Shown here in pieces: positions 35,689-46,599 of a stretch of 64,000 bases of DNA. The DNA is taken from the NCBI GenBank assembly GCA_028583605.1, contig CM053325.1, positions 37,065,435 through 37,129,434 on the forward strand. The letters run 5' to 3'. The DNA is from Dastarcus helophoroides. Taxonomy: Eukaryota > Arthropoda > Insecta > Coleoptera > Bothrideridae. The notes beneath the pieces are model-generated. The model was not told the origin of the DNA, made no database searches, and saw nothing but the letters and a program-made list of their open reading frames with translations. The first letter of the stretch is position 1. Each line of letters begins with the position of its first letter. Both the position numbers and the translations under genes were made by a program.

Positions 35689-37949
35689 ATGATAGTGACG
35701 AATACACTCGAATCTGTCCATGCTCGATGCAATGTAAATATCACAACTTCATACCAATTTGTCTCTCGTAAATCACATCTGACGATTGAAGTTTGTGCAG
35801 TTTGTGGGGAAACGATCGAGTTAACTCGATCGTTACACCCGTGTGTAAAAAATGCGTTGGGTGCGTTCTTGAACAAGTCATTATTTAGAGAACTGATTTT
35901 AAAGATTGGAGGAAAGCTTTGGATGAATTTGAACATCATCAGGCCAAGGAATACCATTTGGATGCTTTTCAAGATGCGCCAAACTTTAAATTGATCTACG
36001 AAAACAAGACTAATGACGTCATAACTGAAATCGACCAGAGTCGTAAGCGGTTGCAAATAGGAAATCTTCAGAAACTGGTTCCAATCATTCGTGCTGTCTT
36101 ATTTTGCTACAGACAGGGAATTGCCCTCCGAGGTCATCGGGATGATGGCCCGTTACCCATCGAAATGCCAGAAAATAACGATGGAAATTTCAGAGCTCTT
36201 CTTCGTTTTGCCACAGAAAGTGGTGATGTCGTTCTGCAAAAACATCTGAATACATCTGGTGCTAATGCAACATATTTGGGTTATAAAATTCAAAACGAAA
36301 TAATTGCTGTTGGAGGAGAAATTCTTACGAACGACATTGTAAAACGGGTTGATAAGATAAGTGCTTTACAGTGATTGCGAATGAAACAGCAGATATAAGT
36401 GAAATAGAACAATTCTCAATTGGAATCCGATATGTTCAGAATACAACAGGAAAACACATCATTCAAGAAGAAACGGACGTTACAGGCGCGAGCCTTGCAA
36501 ATACGCTACTAAGGACGTTGGAAAATCTCGGAGTGGAAATTCATTTCATGAGAGGGTAAGGTAAATTAACACGTAATATTATTTATTAACTAAAATGAAC
36601 ATAATTTACTGAAATAAAATAAAATTAACTTAATTAACAGATATTATAATATAAATCACTGGAGTGTAAAAAATAGCATGCTGTTGTCTACTTTAAAGGA
36701 TATGATGGAGCTCGAACGATGGCTGGAAAATTTAAGGGGTGTGCTGCTACGGTGAAGAAAACATGTGAGGACGCGCTTTACCTTCATTGCGCAATCACAA
36801 TCTAAATCTAAGCATCATCCACGCTTGCGACATTTCAACGATTCGGAACTGTATAGGAACAGTGAAGACAGTTGTTAATTTCTTCCGTCAATCTAATAAA
36901 GCTGGAAACCTGTTAAAAAAACATATCCTAGCCTCAAACTCAGGTGCTAAGCAGATTCGTCTTTTAAAATTCTGTGAAATGCTTTGGATCGAACACATGG
37001 CTTCTCTCAGTTTGTTCAACGATGTTTTGGAATTTATATGTTTGGCGCTAGAAGAAATGGAAGAGCTCGGAATGAAATCTGATGGTGTACAGCCAAGTGA
37101 CTTACTTGCCTCTATTCGAAGGCCTCAATTCATCATTGCTTTTACAACGCTGGTCCCACTCTTCAGCTTGACAAAAATTTGAGCTTGCAATTAGAAAAGA
37201 AAGACAATGACTTGAGTCAATGCGTTAGTTACGTAAACGATGTTTATGAAGAAATAAAGAACATCCGTGCCAGAGCTGCGGAAATACTTTGCACAATCGA
37301 TTGGTACAGACCTAACTGTTCCTAGACGAGTTGGACGTCAGAATAATAGGGATAACTTTGGTGGACATGCTGAAGAGTATTATCGACGTTCAACTTTTAT
37401 CACATTTCTGGACAAGTATTTAGAATAGCTTGAGTCTAGACTTTTGGAGCACCGACAACTGCTGTCAAGGATATAAAATATAATCCCATCACGATGTGTG
37501 GAACTTGATGAGGAAGAATTGAAAAAAGCTGTCCGTGTTTTCGAAAAAGAATGACCGAACGAAGTTACTGAGACTACACAAGAGTTAGAATCTGCTATGA
37601 AGATGTGGAAAAGGTAATTTAATTCTTATTAAATTGAAAAATAAAGTTACATAAAAATTAACCAATTATTCCTTCTTCACATTAGGTTCTGTATTAATAT
37701 TTCTGCGAAGGAACAACCGAAAACCTTCATCGAAGCTCTGGATGTTTGTGACATACGATTCTACAAACACATTAACAGATTCCTTCAAATCGGTGCAACA
37801 CTGCCTGTTACAGTAGCTTCCGGTGAACGGTCGTTCTCTACTTTAGGAAGACTCAAGACATACCTCCGCAACAAGACTGGAGAAGACTGAATGGATTGGC
37901 GCTACTAAATATTCATAGGGCATTGAAGTCACTACTTGTCAAATCGTAG
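35689..37949 (+). pseudogene. hAT transposase-like (ZMYM1-like) protein, broken
   Basis: Readable parts in order. An N-terminal Cys-containing segment, CAVCGETIELTRSLHPC (35689-35890). After a frameshift, the DUF4371 region with RQGIALRGHRDDGPL and DGNFRALLRF (35905-36374). After another shift, IANETADISEIEQFSIGIRY (36371-36559), the family's DETAD core with Asn for Asp. Then GYDGARTMAGKFKG (36698 on) and NHNLNLSIIHACD (36787-37182). Further on come VPRRVGRQNN and EEYYRRSTFITFLDKYL. Last is the C-terminal dimerisation motif LPVTVASGERSFSTL, then NGLALLNIHRA, ending in a stop at 37949. At least four frameshifts or stops make it non-functional. Confidence 0.9.
37614..37685 (+). other. Spliceosomal intron inside the hAT gene
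   Basis: The 72-base GTAATT...ATTAG segment interrupts the frame. Removing it joins MWKR to FCINISAKEQ in phase. A GT-AG intron in a transposase gene shows that the copy came from a DNA intermediate and not a retroposed mRNA. A second possible intron begins at GTAAGG (36556), but its acceptor does not restore the frame cleanly. Confidence 0.8.
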
Positions 37950-38243
37950 ATATTATGGCAAAAAAGAAGAAAAATGGATATCTTTCTGTAAAACTGTAAT
38001 TGATCAATGAACACAATACATTTTTTTATTTTTAAATCTTCATTTCAAAACAAATTTTTTAAGTAATATTTATTGAATCAGATTATCTGTAATTCGGCAC
38101 ATATATGCAAAAAGTAATACCCTGTAATAAACGATTAATGTATTATGTATTGTAAAACGTTTATTTCAAAAACAAAATTCAGACCCCCCGAAAAATTTTT
38201 CTGGATCCGCGCCTGATCCCATTATTAAATCTTTAGTTTTATA

Positions 38244-40108
38244 TTGATAATGGAGTGCCTGGAGCATGAAAAATCTAAAAACCTCGGACTTTAGTAACAG
38301 TGAATGAAATTAAACAAAAATATATGGAATGTTTAGCTAAGAGTATTTGTAAAAAGGTTTACCCATTAAAAAATTGTGATCTTTAATAACAATAGTAATA
38401 ATAGTAATAAAAATCCGGGAGTTTCAAAATAAGGTGCCCATACTTAAGGAGCATAATCCTCCAGCGATTTTAAGAAAAAAAGTTTTCATCAACATAGGTG
38501 CGGAACCGCTTTATTTTTAAGTAACAGGGTCTTGAAAATAAAGAAAAAAAATTGGTTTTTCTTTAGATACTATGAAACCACTAGAAATATTTTTTTTAAT
38601 TTTGGCCGATACTAACTAAGCACAAAGACGCACTTTCAGCTGGAAATTATTTTGCTATTCCTCTATCAGAGGCGTCCGTGCTAATATGTCATCGAGTTTT
38701 CTTAACCAAAAAAATGGTGTGTCACTGCTTTTTTTTCAATTTAAGTACCAATTTCATAAACAACCTTATTTTTTGGTAAACAGATTGGGTAAGGTACACC
38801 TAGTGGAGTAGGGTAGCTTGAATTGAACCCCTTAAGTTTTTCTAAATATTTAAGAAAATAGAAAAAAATAGGCGGTTTAATTTAGGAGGTGGTTTACTTT
38901 GGGCTACTAAACCTTATATTGCAGCTCCACATGCCCTTCGCTTCCCTGCCACGTTTACTGCCACCAAGGGGTACAATTTAGGAAGTGGAACAGTTTGAGC
39001 TATCTTACCCACAATCTGTGTCAATCTGTATAAAATAGCTACATTAAAATGTTACGCCATTGCTTTTTTTTTTAAATAAGCATCAATTGCATAAACATCC
39101 TTCACTTCTTGGTAAAAATGTCCCCTCAATTTTTTTATGTGTGAAGAACGATTTTCGATTAACATAGCTTTGAATACTTTTAAATAAAAAACATTGGGCC
39201 ACTGTTCTTTTTTAGTCGAAATAAACATGGCTTTTACAAAGACTGTCTATTTTTAGTAAAAAGTCCTCCTTAACTTTTTTCACCCGACCAACGGTTTCAA
39301 AGTAAAAAATAAAATTCATTTCTTTGCATTTCGATGGGCGTTTTATATTCTTTTCTACAAATTTAATGCCTGATTTTAAGACAATTTTGTTCATTTATGA
39401 AAATTCATGTTAAAGTGTAAGTTTGATTTATATGTTTTTGGGATATAACTATTTTTAATAATTAATAACCCCATTCTACGAAATAAGTAAATATAGTTTT
39501 TAAGGTTAAATAATTGTTTTAACCGAAAACCGTTCGTCAAACAAAAAAAATTCAAGGAAACATTTTTACTGAGAAATAAAGGTTGTTTAAGAAATTGGTA
39601 CTTAATTTGTAAAAAAGCAGTGACGTACCAGTTTTTTTTGTTAAGAATACTAAAAGACAAATTAGCATGAACACCACCGATGGCAGAAAAGCAAATATTT
39701 TTCCAGCAAAAGTGCATGTTTAATCCTAGTTATAACTACCAAAATTTGAAAAAATATGTCTAGTGGTTTCATAGCATTTGAGAAAAAATCGAAATATATT
39801 CTTAATTTTCAAGACCCTGTAACTTAAAAATAAAGCGGTTTCGGACCTATGTTGATATAAACTTTTTTTCTTAGAATTGCTCGAAAATTATGCTTCTTAA
39901 GTATAAGCATTTTATTTTGAAACACCCGGGTTATTATTACTATTATTATTATTATTATTATTTTTAATAAAGAGCACAATTTTTTAATGGGTTAACTTCT
40001 TTACAAATTTTATGAGCTAAATATTCCATATATTTTTATTTGGTTTCACTCACTATAACTGAAATCCTAGGTCAAAATCTTTACACACTCCACTATGAAT
40101 GTTGAGTT
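38244..40108. mobile_element. Fold-back element with arms of about 550 bases
   Basis: 38244-38785 is the diverged reverse complement of about 39565-40108. Shared blocks include AAATATATGGAAT.TTTAGCT, CATTAAAAAATTGTG, AACATAGGT, CCGCTTTATTTTTAAGT and CTATGAAACCACTAGA. ATT triplets lie at mirrored positions in both arms (38400 and 39935). The hAT element at 35423 ends only about 30 bases before the left arm. No transposase ORF is present. Confidence 0.82.
38716..39120. repeat. Direct repeat flanking an insertion inside the fold-back loop
   Basis: About 75 bases near 38716-38785 (GTCACTGC, T run, AATTTAAGTACCAATT-like) recur in diverged form near 39050-39120. They enclose about 260 bases that have no partner in the right arm. 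This is an internal duplication or insertion that lengthens the left half. Confidence 0.5.
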
Positions 40109-40129
40109 TATTTCTTGTCATCTTAAGTT

Positions 40130-41790
40130 TTTTTTTTCGAAGTTATCAGGGTTTCACAAAAAGGTGACGATATTTAAAATTGCATTTTTCCAATAAAATT
40201 TAAAAAAATATTGTTTTATAATACTCACCTTTAGAAGTTTTTTACTCTGGAATTGGAGAATTTGTTTTTAAAAATCTGATATTTTTGTCAAAGATAAAAT
40301 GGGTGATTTTTGAAAATATTTTTGACATTTGACTGTGCGGATAAACTATTTGAAATTCTTAAAACATCAACTTATGATACTTTTTCAAGTAAAAATTTAA
40401 ATATTTCTCAAACTGAATTAAATAAAGCTAAAATGAATTTAGTTCAAATTCAAGAAATCTTATTTTATAATTATCTTCCTTTGTTGTATCAGAATTCTAA
40501 GTATTATTTTTAATTTTCGGTCCCAACTTGAAATTTTTATAGCGACAAATTAAAAAACTTGATTTTTGGTTTAAATGTAAAATATTTTTTCTCTCTGATC
40601 ATAAAATGCTGTTCTTATTAAATATCTAGCCTTAAAATTAAAGCCAAGGTTTTTTCTTTTGTATTCAATTCTTTTTTGAAAATTTTTACTTTTTCAAGAA
40701 AACCTAAATTTAAAATTGAAACCACATTTTTCGTTTCTATTTGAGATATTCACTTTTCTATTAAAATTTCGCTTTTAACTTACGAACCTAAATTGTTTTG
40801 TTGGACTTTCTACTCGAAATTTCAACTTTTCCCTTTACATTTCCTGGTAGTAGAATAACACTTTTTTTCTGAATAAACTTTTGTTCGAATTATCGGAGTT
40901 TAAACTTCCTTTGTATTTTACAATTCAAGAAATTTGTTTCATAATTTTCTATTCTTTTATCAGTGTTGACTTTTTACCCAAAACACTCCAAGTTATACTT
41001 AAAATTTTTATTTTTTCCTGATATTTTAGCTTTAAAATCAAATAAGTTATGGTGTGTTTTTTATTTAAAATGTCCCCTATAAACAAAGTGTTTTTAACTT
41101 TCACAAATATTTAAATGAAAAAATGTTTCGTAAATATTTCACAAATACCAAATTTAAAAATATTATCATTTATTTACAGAAATTGCTCAAAGTGACCACC
41201 CGTGACAAGAAGACAGGGAAAGGTCAACGCTATTCATTTATTTATTTATTTATTTTTCTTTTTTATTTCAATACCAACTATCTGTTACATCCGATATTTT
41301 TGAGCAAGCCTTTTTAATGCATCGCGATATAAAAAAGCATGAGAATATCGAATTTCAATAAGAGTTTCTTTTTTATGTAAAATCGTTTGTAGATTCTATT
41401 TTTGTTAGAAAATTGCGATAAAAGTCCACACGAATTTTTTCACAACTTTGGCTGCTCACTTTTTAAATTTTGGGCCTAAGCTTAATTTCCGTTTTTTTTT
41501 TCTAAACGTGTTCCCTAAAATCGAAACATAAGTTCCCAGAAATTTCGACTCTTAATTCGGTTTTCCTCGAAATTTTTATGTTTCCTGCAAAATTTTGATT
41601 CTCAGTTTTTTTATAAGATTGAATTATTCTGAAAATTTGGACCTATTGCTCCAAATTACGGGTTTATCCTGAAATTAAAAAAACATTCTTATTTGCAATT
41701 TCTCAGAGTAGAAGCCTATTTATTTTGAAAGTTTCTGCTCAAATATTTTAATATTTACTAGAGAATAATCTAGGTTATATAAGCAAAAAA
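40130..41790. repeat. Degenerate AT repeat, T-polar
   Basis: Low-complexity field as elsewhere. It contains an ATTT microsatellite near 41230-41255. The 67-codon plus frame at 40310-40513 is unusually open but has no recognised motif. Confidence 0.6.
41118..41380 (+). repeat. Dispersed repeat, copy 1
   Basis: Matches 63655-63910 in direct orientation. Shared blocks are AAAATGTTTCGTAAATATTT, CAAATTTAAAAA.ATTA, GAAATTGCT.AAAGTG, GTGACAAGAA.ACA and TGTTACAT. The 64-codon frame over it is not conserved in the other copy. Confidence 0.75.
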
Positions 41791-42490
41791 AAAACAAACT
41801 TAACGATCTCAAGCCCTTAACAAGGTTGTCTTTATATCTAGTTAACCTATACCCGTTTTATTAATAAAGAAAATGTTGCATGCTCAGTTAGAAAAAGGTG
41901 CAGCATTGTTATTATGAATGAAATTGGTAACATTTTTACCATCCAGAAACAAGGCAGCAATTGATGGAATGAAGACTCTTTAGTTTTCCTAGGCTTAAAA
42001 ATATTTTTGTTCAGAGATCCGCTAAGAAAGTTTTTGCTTCAGTTTTTCAGTTTTTTGGAATTGCCATGGAGTAATTATGATTGACTATCTGGATAAAGGT
42101 AGAACAATATCTGCGTTCCTGACCAATTTATATAGTAGACTAAGAATTGTTCAATACCTCCTCGTATAACATTTATATATATTGTAGGTTTCAAGTTCAG
42201 TACAAAAGTAAGGAGCATTTTTGCTTTCGTTTTCGGAAAAACTTAAATTAATGAAAATGAACTTTATTTAAGAGATATGTATACACAAATTATAGCGAAA
42301 TTACGTCAGCTTGCCAAACAATTATAATTGTCACTCAATATTTAGAAGCGTTGTTGCCCAAGAACTATCAGCACGCCTGATATTCAATAATGTGAGATGG
42401 TTGGTTGAAGCACTGGAAACTGTATAACTTTTCCATTTTTAAGTTAACAAAATAAAAAGATTAGGACGTCAGCATGCAAGACTAAAATAT
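41791..42490. other. Noncoding unique sequence
   Basis: No recognised gene. A TATATATTG tract near 42176 is the only simple feature. Confidence 0.45.
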
Positions 42491-43074
42491 TCAAAATGGT
42501 GTGCTTTTTTTTAAATAAGTAAGGCGCTTCAGATTCAACAAAGCTACTCTAAATATCGTCCTTCGTCCTTCTAGAAGAAGAGCAACCGAACGGCAATTTT
42601 TCCGAACATAAAGTAACACCGCTTTTGGTCTTGAACTAGGCATTATCGTCGGAGAACTTCTTGCGGTGTACAAAAAACACCGTGGACATTAGTACGGTGC
42701 ATTCCATAGAATCACAGATAAACAGCACGAGATACTTGTGCACGGCCATAAAAAAGACCAAATTGAGTGTCGGTATTTGCTACGGATACTTGAAGGATTG
42801 TCTATCGTCCACATTAAGAGCATCAAGTAGGGAATATATTCCGATCAGGAGTGATCCATCACCGATATGGAACGATAGCACGGACGGCTTCTGTCTCTCG
42901 TAGAAAGTTAAAGCAGTCGGCGGCAAGTACTGTGAACTGAAGATAGGAAACGACTCGTACTGACTGCACGTAAAGAGATACTGCATGATGCATTGGATGC
43001 ATTTCCGCGTGTGTGAAAACGATGCAGGACTTGTTTATTTTGAACCATATTATGAAATATTTATATCGTGTCAA
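42491..43074 (-). pseudogene. GC-richer segment with decayed minus-strand ORF, unidentified
   Basis: One minus frame stays protein-like from about 43040 to 42540 with only two internal stops. It reads SFHIGDGSLLIGIYSLLDAL, then TLNLVFFMAVHKYLVLFI and later FFVHRKKFSDDNA. The hydrophobic HK-containing stretch loosely recalls the fourth and fifth membrane segments of ZIP zinc transporters, but the spacing does not fit well and I do not assign it. Composition is richer in GC and CpG than the flanks, which suggests a former gene or exon. Confidence 0.3.
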
Positions 43075-43194
43075 CCAGATTGAATTCGCAGAAAATAATT
43101 TTTATATTGTTTTGATCAGCAACTTTTTTATTCAGATGCATAGAGGCAGTTTATTATTTTTTACGGTAAAATTAAAGCCTAATAATTATTACTA

Positions 43195-43855
43195 ATGCGG
43201 AATTTCGATAGCGCAGTCGAACAAATTTATGAAAATATGATTTGGTTTTTCAGAATTTTAATTTTACTGTTAAAAAATCAACTCCTTATTTAAAATTTAT
43301 AAAAAACTGATATCACATAAAAAATCCACTTGATAAATTTTAAGCACTGACGAACAGATAACGCAGAGCCTAAATCTGATATTCTCCGTAATATGTAGGT
43401 CAGCATTAAGTAAAGAATTTTTCAAATTTTCGCCCCTAAAGTGGTAAATATAAGCATTAAAAATAACTTAAAATATATAAATACACGAAAGTGTTTTTAA
43501 AGCTGCCTGCATTCGTTGAGAGCTGATGTTTTTGATGAATCTACACACCTATTCTGTTTTTCCACAAGTTCTTTTTTTATACAAACTTCTAAACAATTAA
43601 GTTTTAAACTCTGAATTTTGGCTTTAATTTTACATTACCGATGTTTCAATCAAAATATTGAGAAAAAATTGTTTTAGACATTTGAATTTTCCTCTTGACA
43701 TTTCGACATCTTTTTCACATACCTTTGAACTCAAACTGTTTAAAAAGAGAAATTTAGATTCTTAAAATAAAGTGAAAATTATGATTCGCGCTGTTTGATT
43801 CAAAATACCTATTTAGATCTTAAAACCGAAAATTCTTCTAAATTTCAATTTTTTC
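43195..43855. other. Noncoding spacer
   Basis: T-polar degenerate repeat fragments appear from about 43560. No gene. Confidence 0.5.
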
Positions 43856-44084
43856 AACCGTTTAGTTTCAAATTGAAAAATACTCCATTTTAAAATGCCA
43901 GCTCTAAGGTCGAAATTTACTTAGGTTCAGAATTTGTTTTATGCAATTCAAATGTTTAAAGATTTGCAATTTACAAAGCTAGATTTTTTAAAAAGGTTAA
44001 AAGGGTCAGGACCGGGCAAATTTTTTAAAAATCGAAGTTACAAGAATTCGAAGTTTAAAAAAAAAGTTGAAATTTTGAGAATAA

Positions 44085-44165
44085 AATTGTTGAAACGCGT
44101 TAGAGCCAACCTTTGTTGTGTTTTTAATCTTTCTTGGTTTCAGGGGACAAGTTCTGTATTTAAAT
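44085..44165 (+). repeat. Stem-loop repeat copy
   Basis: Contains TTGTTGAAACGCGTTAGAGC and a TTTCTTGGTTTCAGGGGACA tail nearly identical to the copy at 45810-45920. The hairpin part is largely lost. It lies at a change from A- to T-rich polarity. Confidence 0.8.
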
Positions 44166-45380
44166 TTTTTTCTCAAAATTTCATTGTTTTTCGAAAATAA
44201 GGTACCCAATTTAAACATGAATTTTTACAATCTTTTTTCTAAAATTTCTAATTTAAAAAAACAATTACCAAATTATCATTTTATAAATTTCGGGTGCTTT
44301 GGAATTTCTGCCTTTTTTAAGATTTTTAGTTAAAGATGAAATTTGGTGTTCTCAAAATGTTTACTTTTTTCTAAAATTTTTACTTTCTTTTCTAAATTTC
44401 TATTAAAACTTTTCATATTTCTTAAAACTTTCAAGTTTTGCTCTAACTTATCAATTTGTTCCAAAATCCCTCCCTTAGGTTTCCATATAAAAATAATTTT
44501 TTCGACTTGCTTCTTAAAAATTGTCTTATGTAAGTATTTAGTAAATTTTTGGTTTACGATGAAAAATTTGCTATTATTTAATAGCTTTTTAATCAATTTT
44601 ATTTTTGTCTTACAATCTCAAACTTTACACTTTTTCTTGCAATTATTAGTTAAAGAAATAGTTTTTTTTAATATTGCTCTTTTTCACATTTTTACATTAT
44701 TTTTGAACATTTTGGCTTTTTAAAAAATATTTAGCTTACTTTTTAAAATATGTATCTTTTTTAAAATTGTGACGCAAAAGTTTTTTCAAATTTGATTGTT
44801 CTTAAATTCTATTTTTTTGAAATATTTCAATCATAAATTTGATCTTATCTCCAAATTTCACCTTTTTCTCAAGATTTCGACTTCTTCTGAAAATAACTTT
44901 TTTTTTAATATGACTTAAAATTTCAACTTTATGTTTTGAAAATTTTGAATTTCTAATTTTCTACTTCCTTTTAAGTATCAGTTTTTTAAATTTTAATTTT
45001 ATTTGTAAATTTCGACCATTTCACAAATTTGCCTTTTTTCAAAATTTTGATTTGTTTTCAAAGTTTCGATTTTTGTTGTCAATCTATGTTAAAATGTTGT
45101 TTTTTGAAAAGTGTACTTTTTTCAAAATATTTATTTTTTCTTAATTTCCTCCTTGGTTCAAACTTTCACTATTTCTCGAAGTTTTGACTTATGTTGTAAA
45201 TTGGACTTTCAATTGAAAATTTTAAAGATTCGACTTTTTTGAAAATTGCGACTTCTAAAATTTCTTAGTTTTTCTTTTCAAAATCTTCACTTCTTTTAAA
45301 TACAACATTTTATTATCAAATTTCGATTTTTTCCCAAAGTTATGACAATTTTCACAATTTAAACTTTGTCTACCTTTTTT
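44166..45380. repeat. Degenerate AT repeat, T-polar, inside the inverted-repeat unit
   Basis: Phe/Leu-rich frames on the plus strand (44118-44333 and 44343-44723) and Lys-rich frames on the minus strand are products of the composition, not genes. Confidence 0.6.
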
Positions 45381-45799
45381 CAAAATTTCAATTTTTTTTA
45401 AACTTCGAATTCTTGTAACTTCGTTTAAAAAAAATTTGCCCGGTCTTGACCATTTCAACCTTTTTCAAAAATTTAACTTTGTAAGTTGCAAATTTTTAAA
45501 CATTTGAATTGCATAGAACAAATTCAGAACCTAACTAAATTTCGATCTTAGAGCTGGCATTTTAAAATGGAGTACTTTTCAATTTAAAACTAAAGGGTTA
45601 ACAAAAATTGTTTATGTTTATTATGAATGATTGCGCTGGGCCTTTAGGCCATTTATCTCTGGTAAAAATGGTTCAGGTTGATAGATAAGGAATTGTGATA
45701 CTACGAAGTGTACGATTAGATGCGCATGCGCGTTCGAATGCGGTCGATCATGCACGAAGTGAATATTCTTAGCATATAAGGGTAAATTTTAAGATTAGG

Positions 45800-45925
45800 T
45801 GTTATTATCTTCCTGAAGATGACAGCTCGGCTGTTGAAACGCGTTAGAGCAACCTTTGTTGTGTTTTTTTAATCTTTCTTGGTTTCAGGGGACAAGTTCT
45901 GTATTTCAATTCTTGAAGATAACCA
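45800..45925 (+). repeat. Stem-loop repeat copy, best preserved
   Basis: Reads CCTGAAGATGACAGCTCGGC, TGTTGAAACGCGTTAGAGCA and then ACCTTTGTTG, TTTCAGGGGACAAG and TTGAAGATAACCAAGGACCA. The hairpin is GACAGC-TCG-GCTGTT (one wobble pair). The tail extends further than in other copies and also matches 1000-1100. Confidence 0.85.
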
Positions 45926-45947
45926 AGGACCAGTCAGTAAAAATTAG

Positions 45948-46376
45948 TTGTTAGGAGAAAATAAGTTTCATTCAAGGACAAAATTTCCACTATCAGCTAA
46001 CTTGCAATTTATGACATGTTTAAGCCTCGTATATTCAGTCTCAGTTTATCGGGGAACATTCCGCGGCGGACATTTTCATTGGGCGGCGCAAACGGGCGCG
46101 GGCTCTGATAAGATTTTAATGGATAAAAACCTGAATCGTATAGAAGTGCTAAATAACTTTTTAAGGTACCATGTCGGATCTGGACCGTCTGTTTATGGTC
46201 TTGTTGACTGTTTGGACATGACCGCTTTACTGCTGGCTTTATCTATCGCTCCTAGAACGTGCGTGTGGTCTTCACTCGATGTAAAACAAAAAATACTGCG
46301 CTATTCGCCGTTTTTAGAGAGAGCGATCTATTTTTTTAAGAAATGCTGTCAACCTGGATACATCCGTTTCTGTTAA
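45948..46376 (+). CDS. Unidentified 142-residue ORF, GC-richer than its surroundings
   Basis: I do not recognise this protein. The frame has balanced, protein-like composition, including FRGGHFHWAAQTGAGSDKIL and VGSGPSVYGLVDCLDMTALL, unlike the Phe/Lys-rich frames around it. The central part (46050-46300) is much richer in G and C than the flanks, with runs such as GGGCGGCGCAAACGGGCGCG. After the stop at 46376 alternative frames stay open briefly, hinting at a decayed longer gene. It begins just after the stem-loop repeat copy. It could be a fragment of a cellular exon, an unknown mobile element or transferred DNA. The start codon is uncertain. Confidence 0.4.
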   Translation: MLGENKFHSRTKFPLSANLQFMTCLSLVYSVSVYRGTFRGGHFHWAAQTGAGSDKILMDKNLNRIEVLNNFLRYHVGSGPSVYGLVDCLDMTALLLALSIAPRTCVWSSLDVKQKILRYSPFLERAIYFFKKCCQPGYIRFC

Positions 46377-46599
46377 GTTATTCCATCGAAGCGCATTATG
46401 GAATGGTTACACGTTTCCTACTTATGCAATCAAAACTATTCAACAGCAATTTCCTCGTTTAATAAAATCTTTATTATTGGGGACTTCAATAAAGAATGTA
46501 ATACAAAGATGATTCCGCAAAAAGAAACCGTTCCAGAAAATCTAAAATTGTACTAAGGCATTATCTCGATTATTAGTCTGTCTCATTTATCTTTTGTTA

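Larger units (their letters stand above)
35423..38215 (+). mobile_element. hAT transposon (ZMYM1-like), decayed
   Basis: The element is flanked by an exact 8-bp target duplication ATCCCATT (35415-35422 and 38216-38223). The right end is CTGGATCCGCGCCTG. The left end TATTAGCGGATCCAG is its inverted repeat with four mismatches. Inner G/C runs (GGGGGGTCC and GACCCCCC) are also inverted. Inside is a plus-strand transposase-like gene of the DUF4371/hAT dimerisation type with frameshifts. All hallmarks fit hAT. Confidence 0.95.
43857..45600. mobile_element. Inverted-repeat unit with arms of about 220 bases
   Basis: 43857-44075 is the reverse complement of about 45380-45600. Matching blocks include CGTTTAGTTTCAAATTGAAA, AATGCCAGCTCTAAG, TTCAGAATTTGTT.TATGCAA, GACCGGGCAAATTTTTT and GTTACAAGAATTCGAAGTTT. 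The arms enclose a stem-loop repeat copy (44085-44165) and about 1.2 kb of T-polar degenerate repeat. The AT repeat may be part of the element. No transposase is visible. Confidence 0.8.

Noticed and set aside
42540..42990. ZIP zinc transporter pseudogene
   Set aside because: Only a weak HK-containing hydrophobic match with wrong spacing. Not enough to name a family.
44118..44723. Phe-rich frames as membrane proteins
   Set aside because: They are products of the T-polar repeat inside the inverted-repeat unit. No conserved motif, and several overlapping frames are equally open.
45810..45860. Hammerhead ribozyme in the stem-loop repeat
   Set aside because: GAAAC follows the hairpin as in hammerheads, but the required CUGAUGA core before it reads CTGAAGATGA and the cleavage-site stem is not evident.
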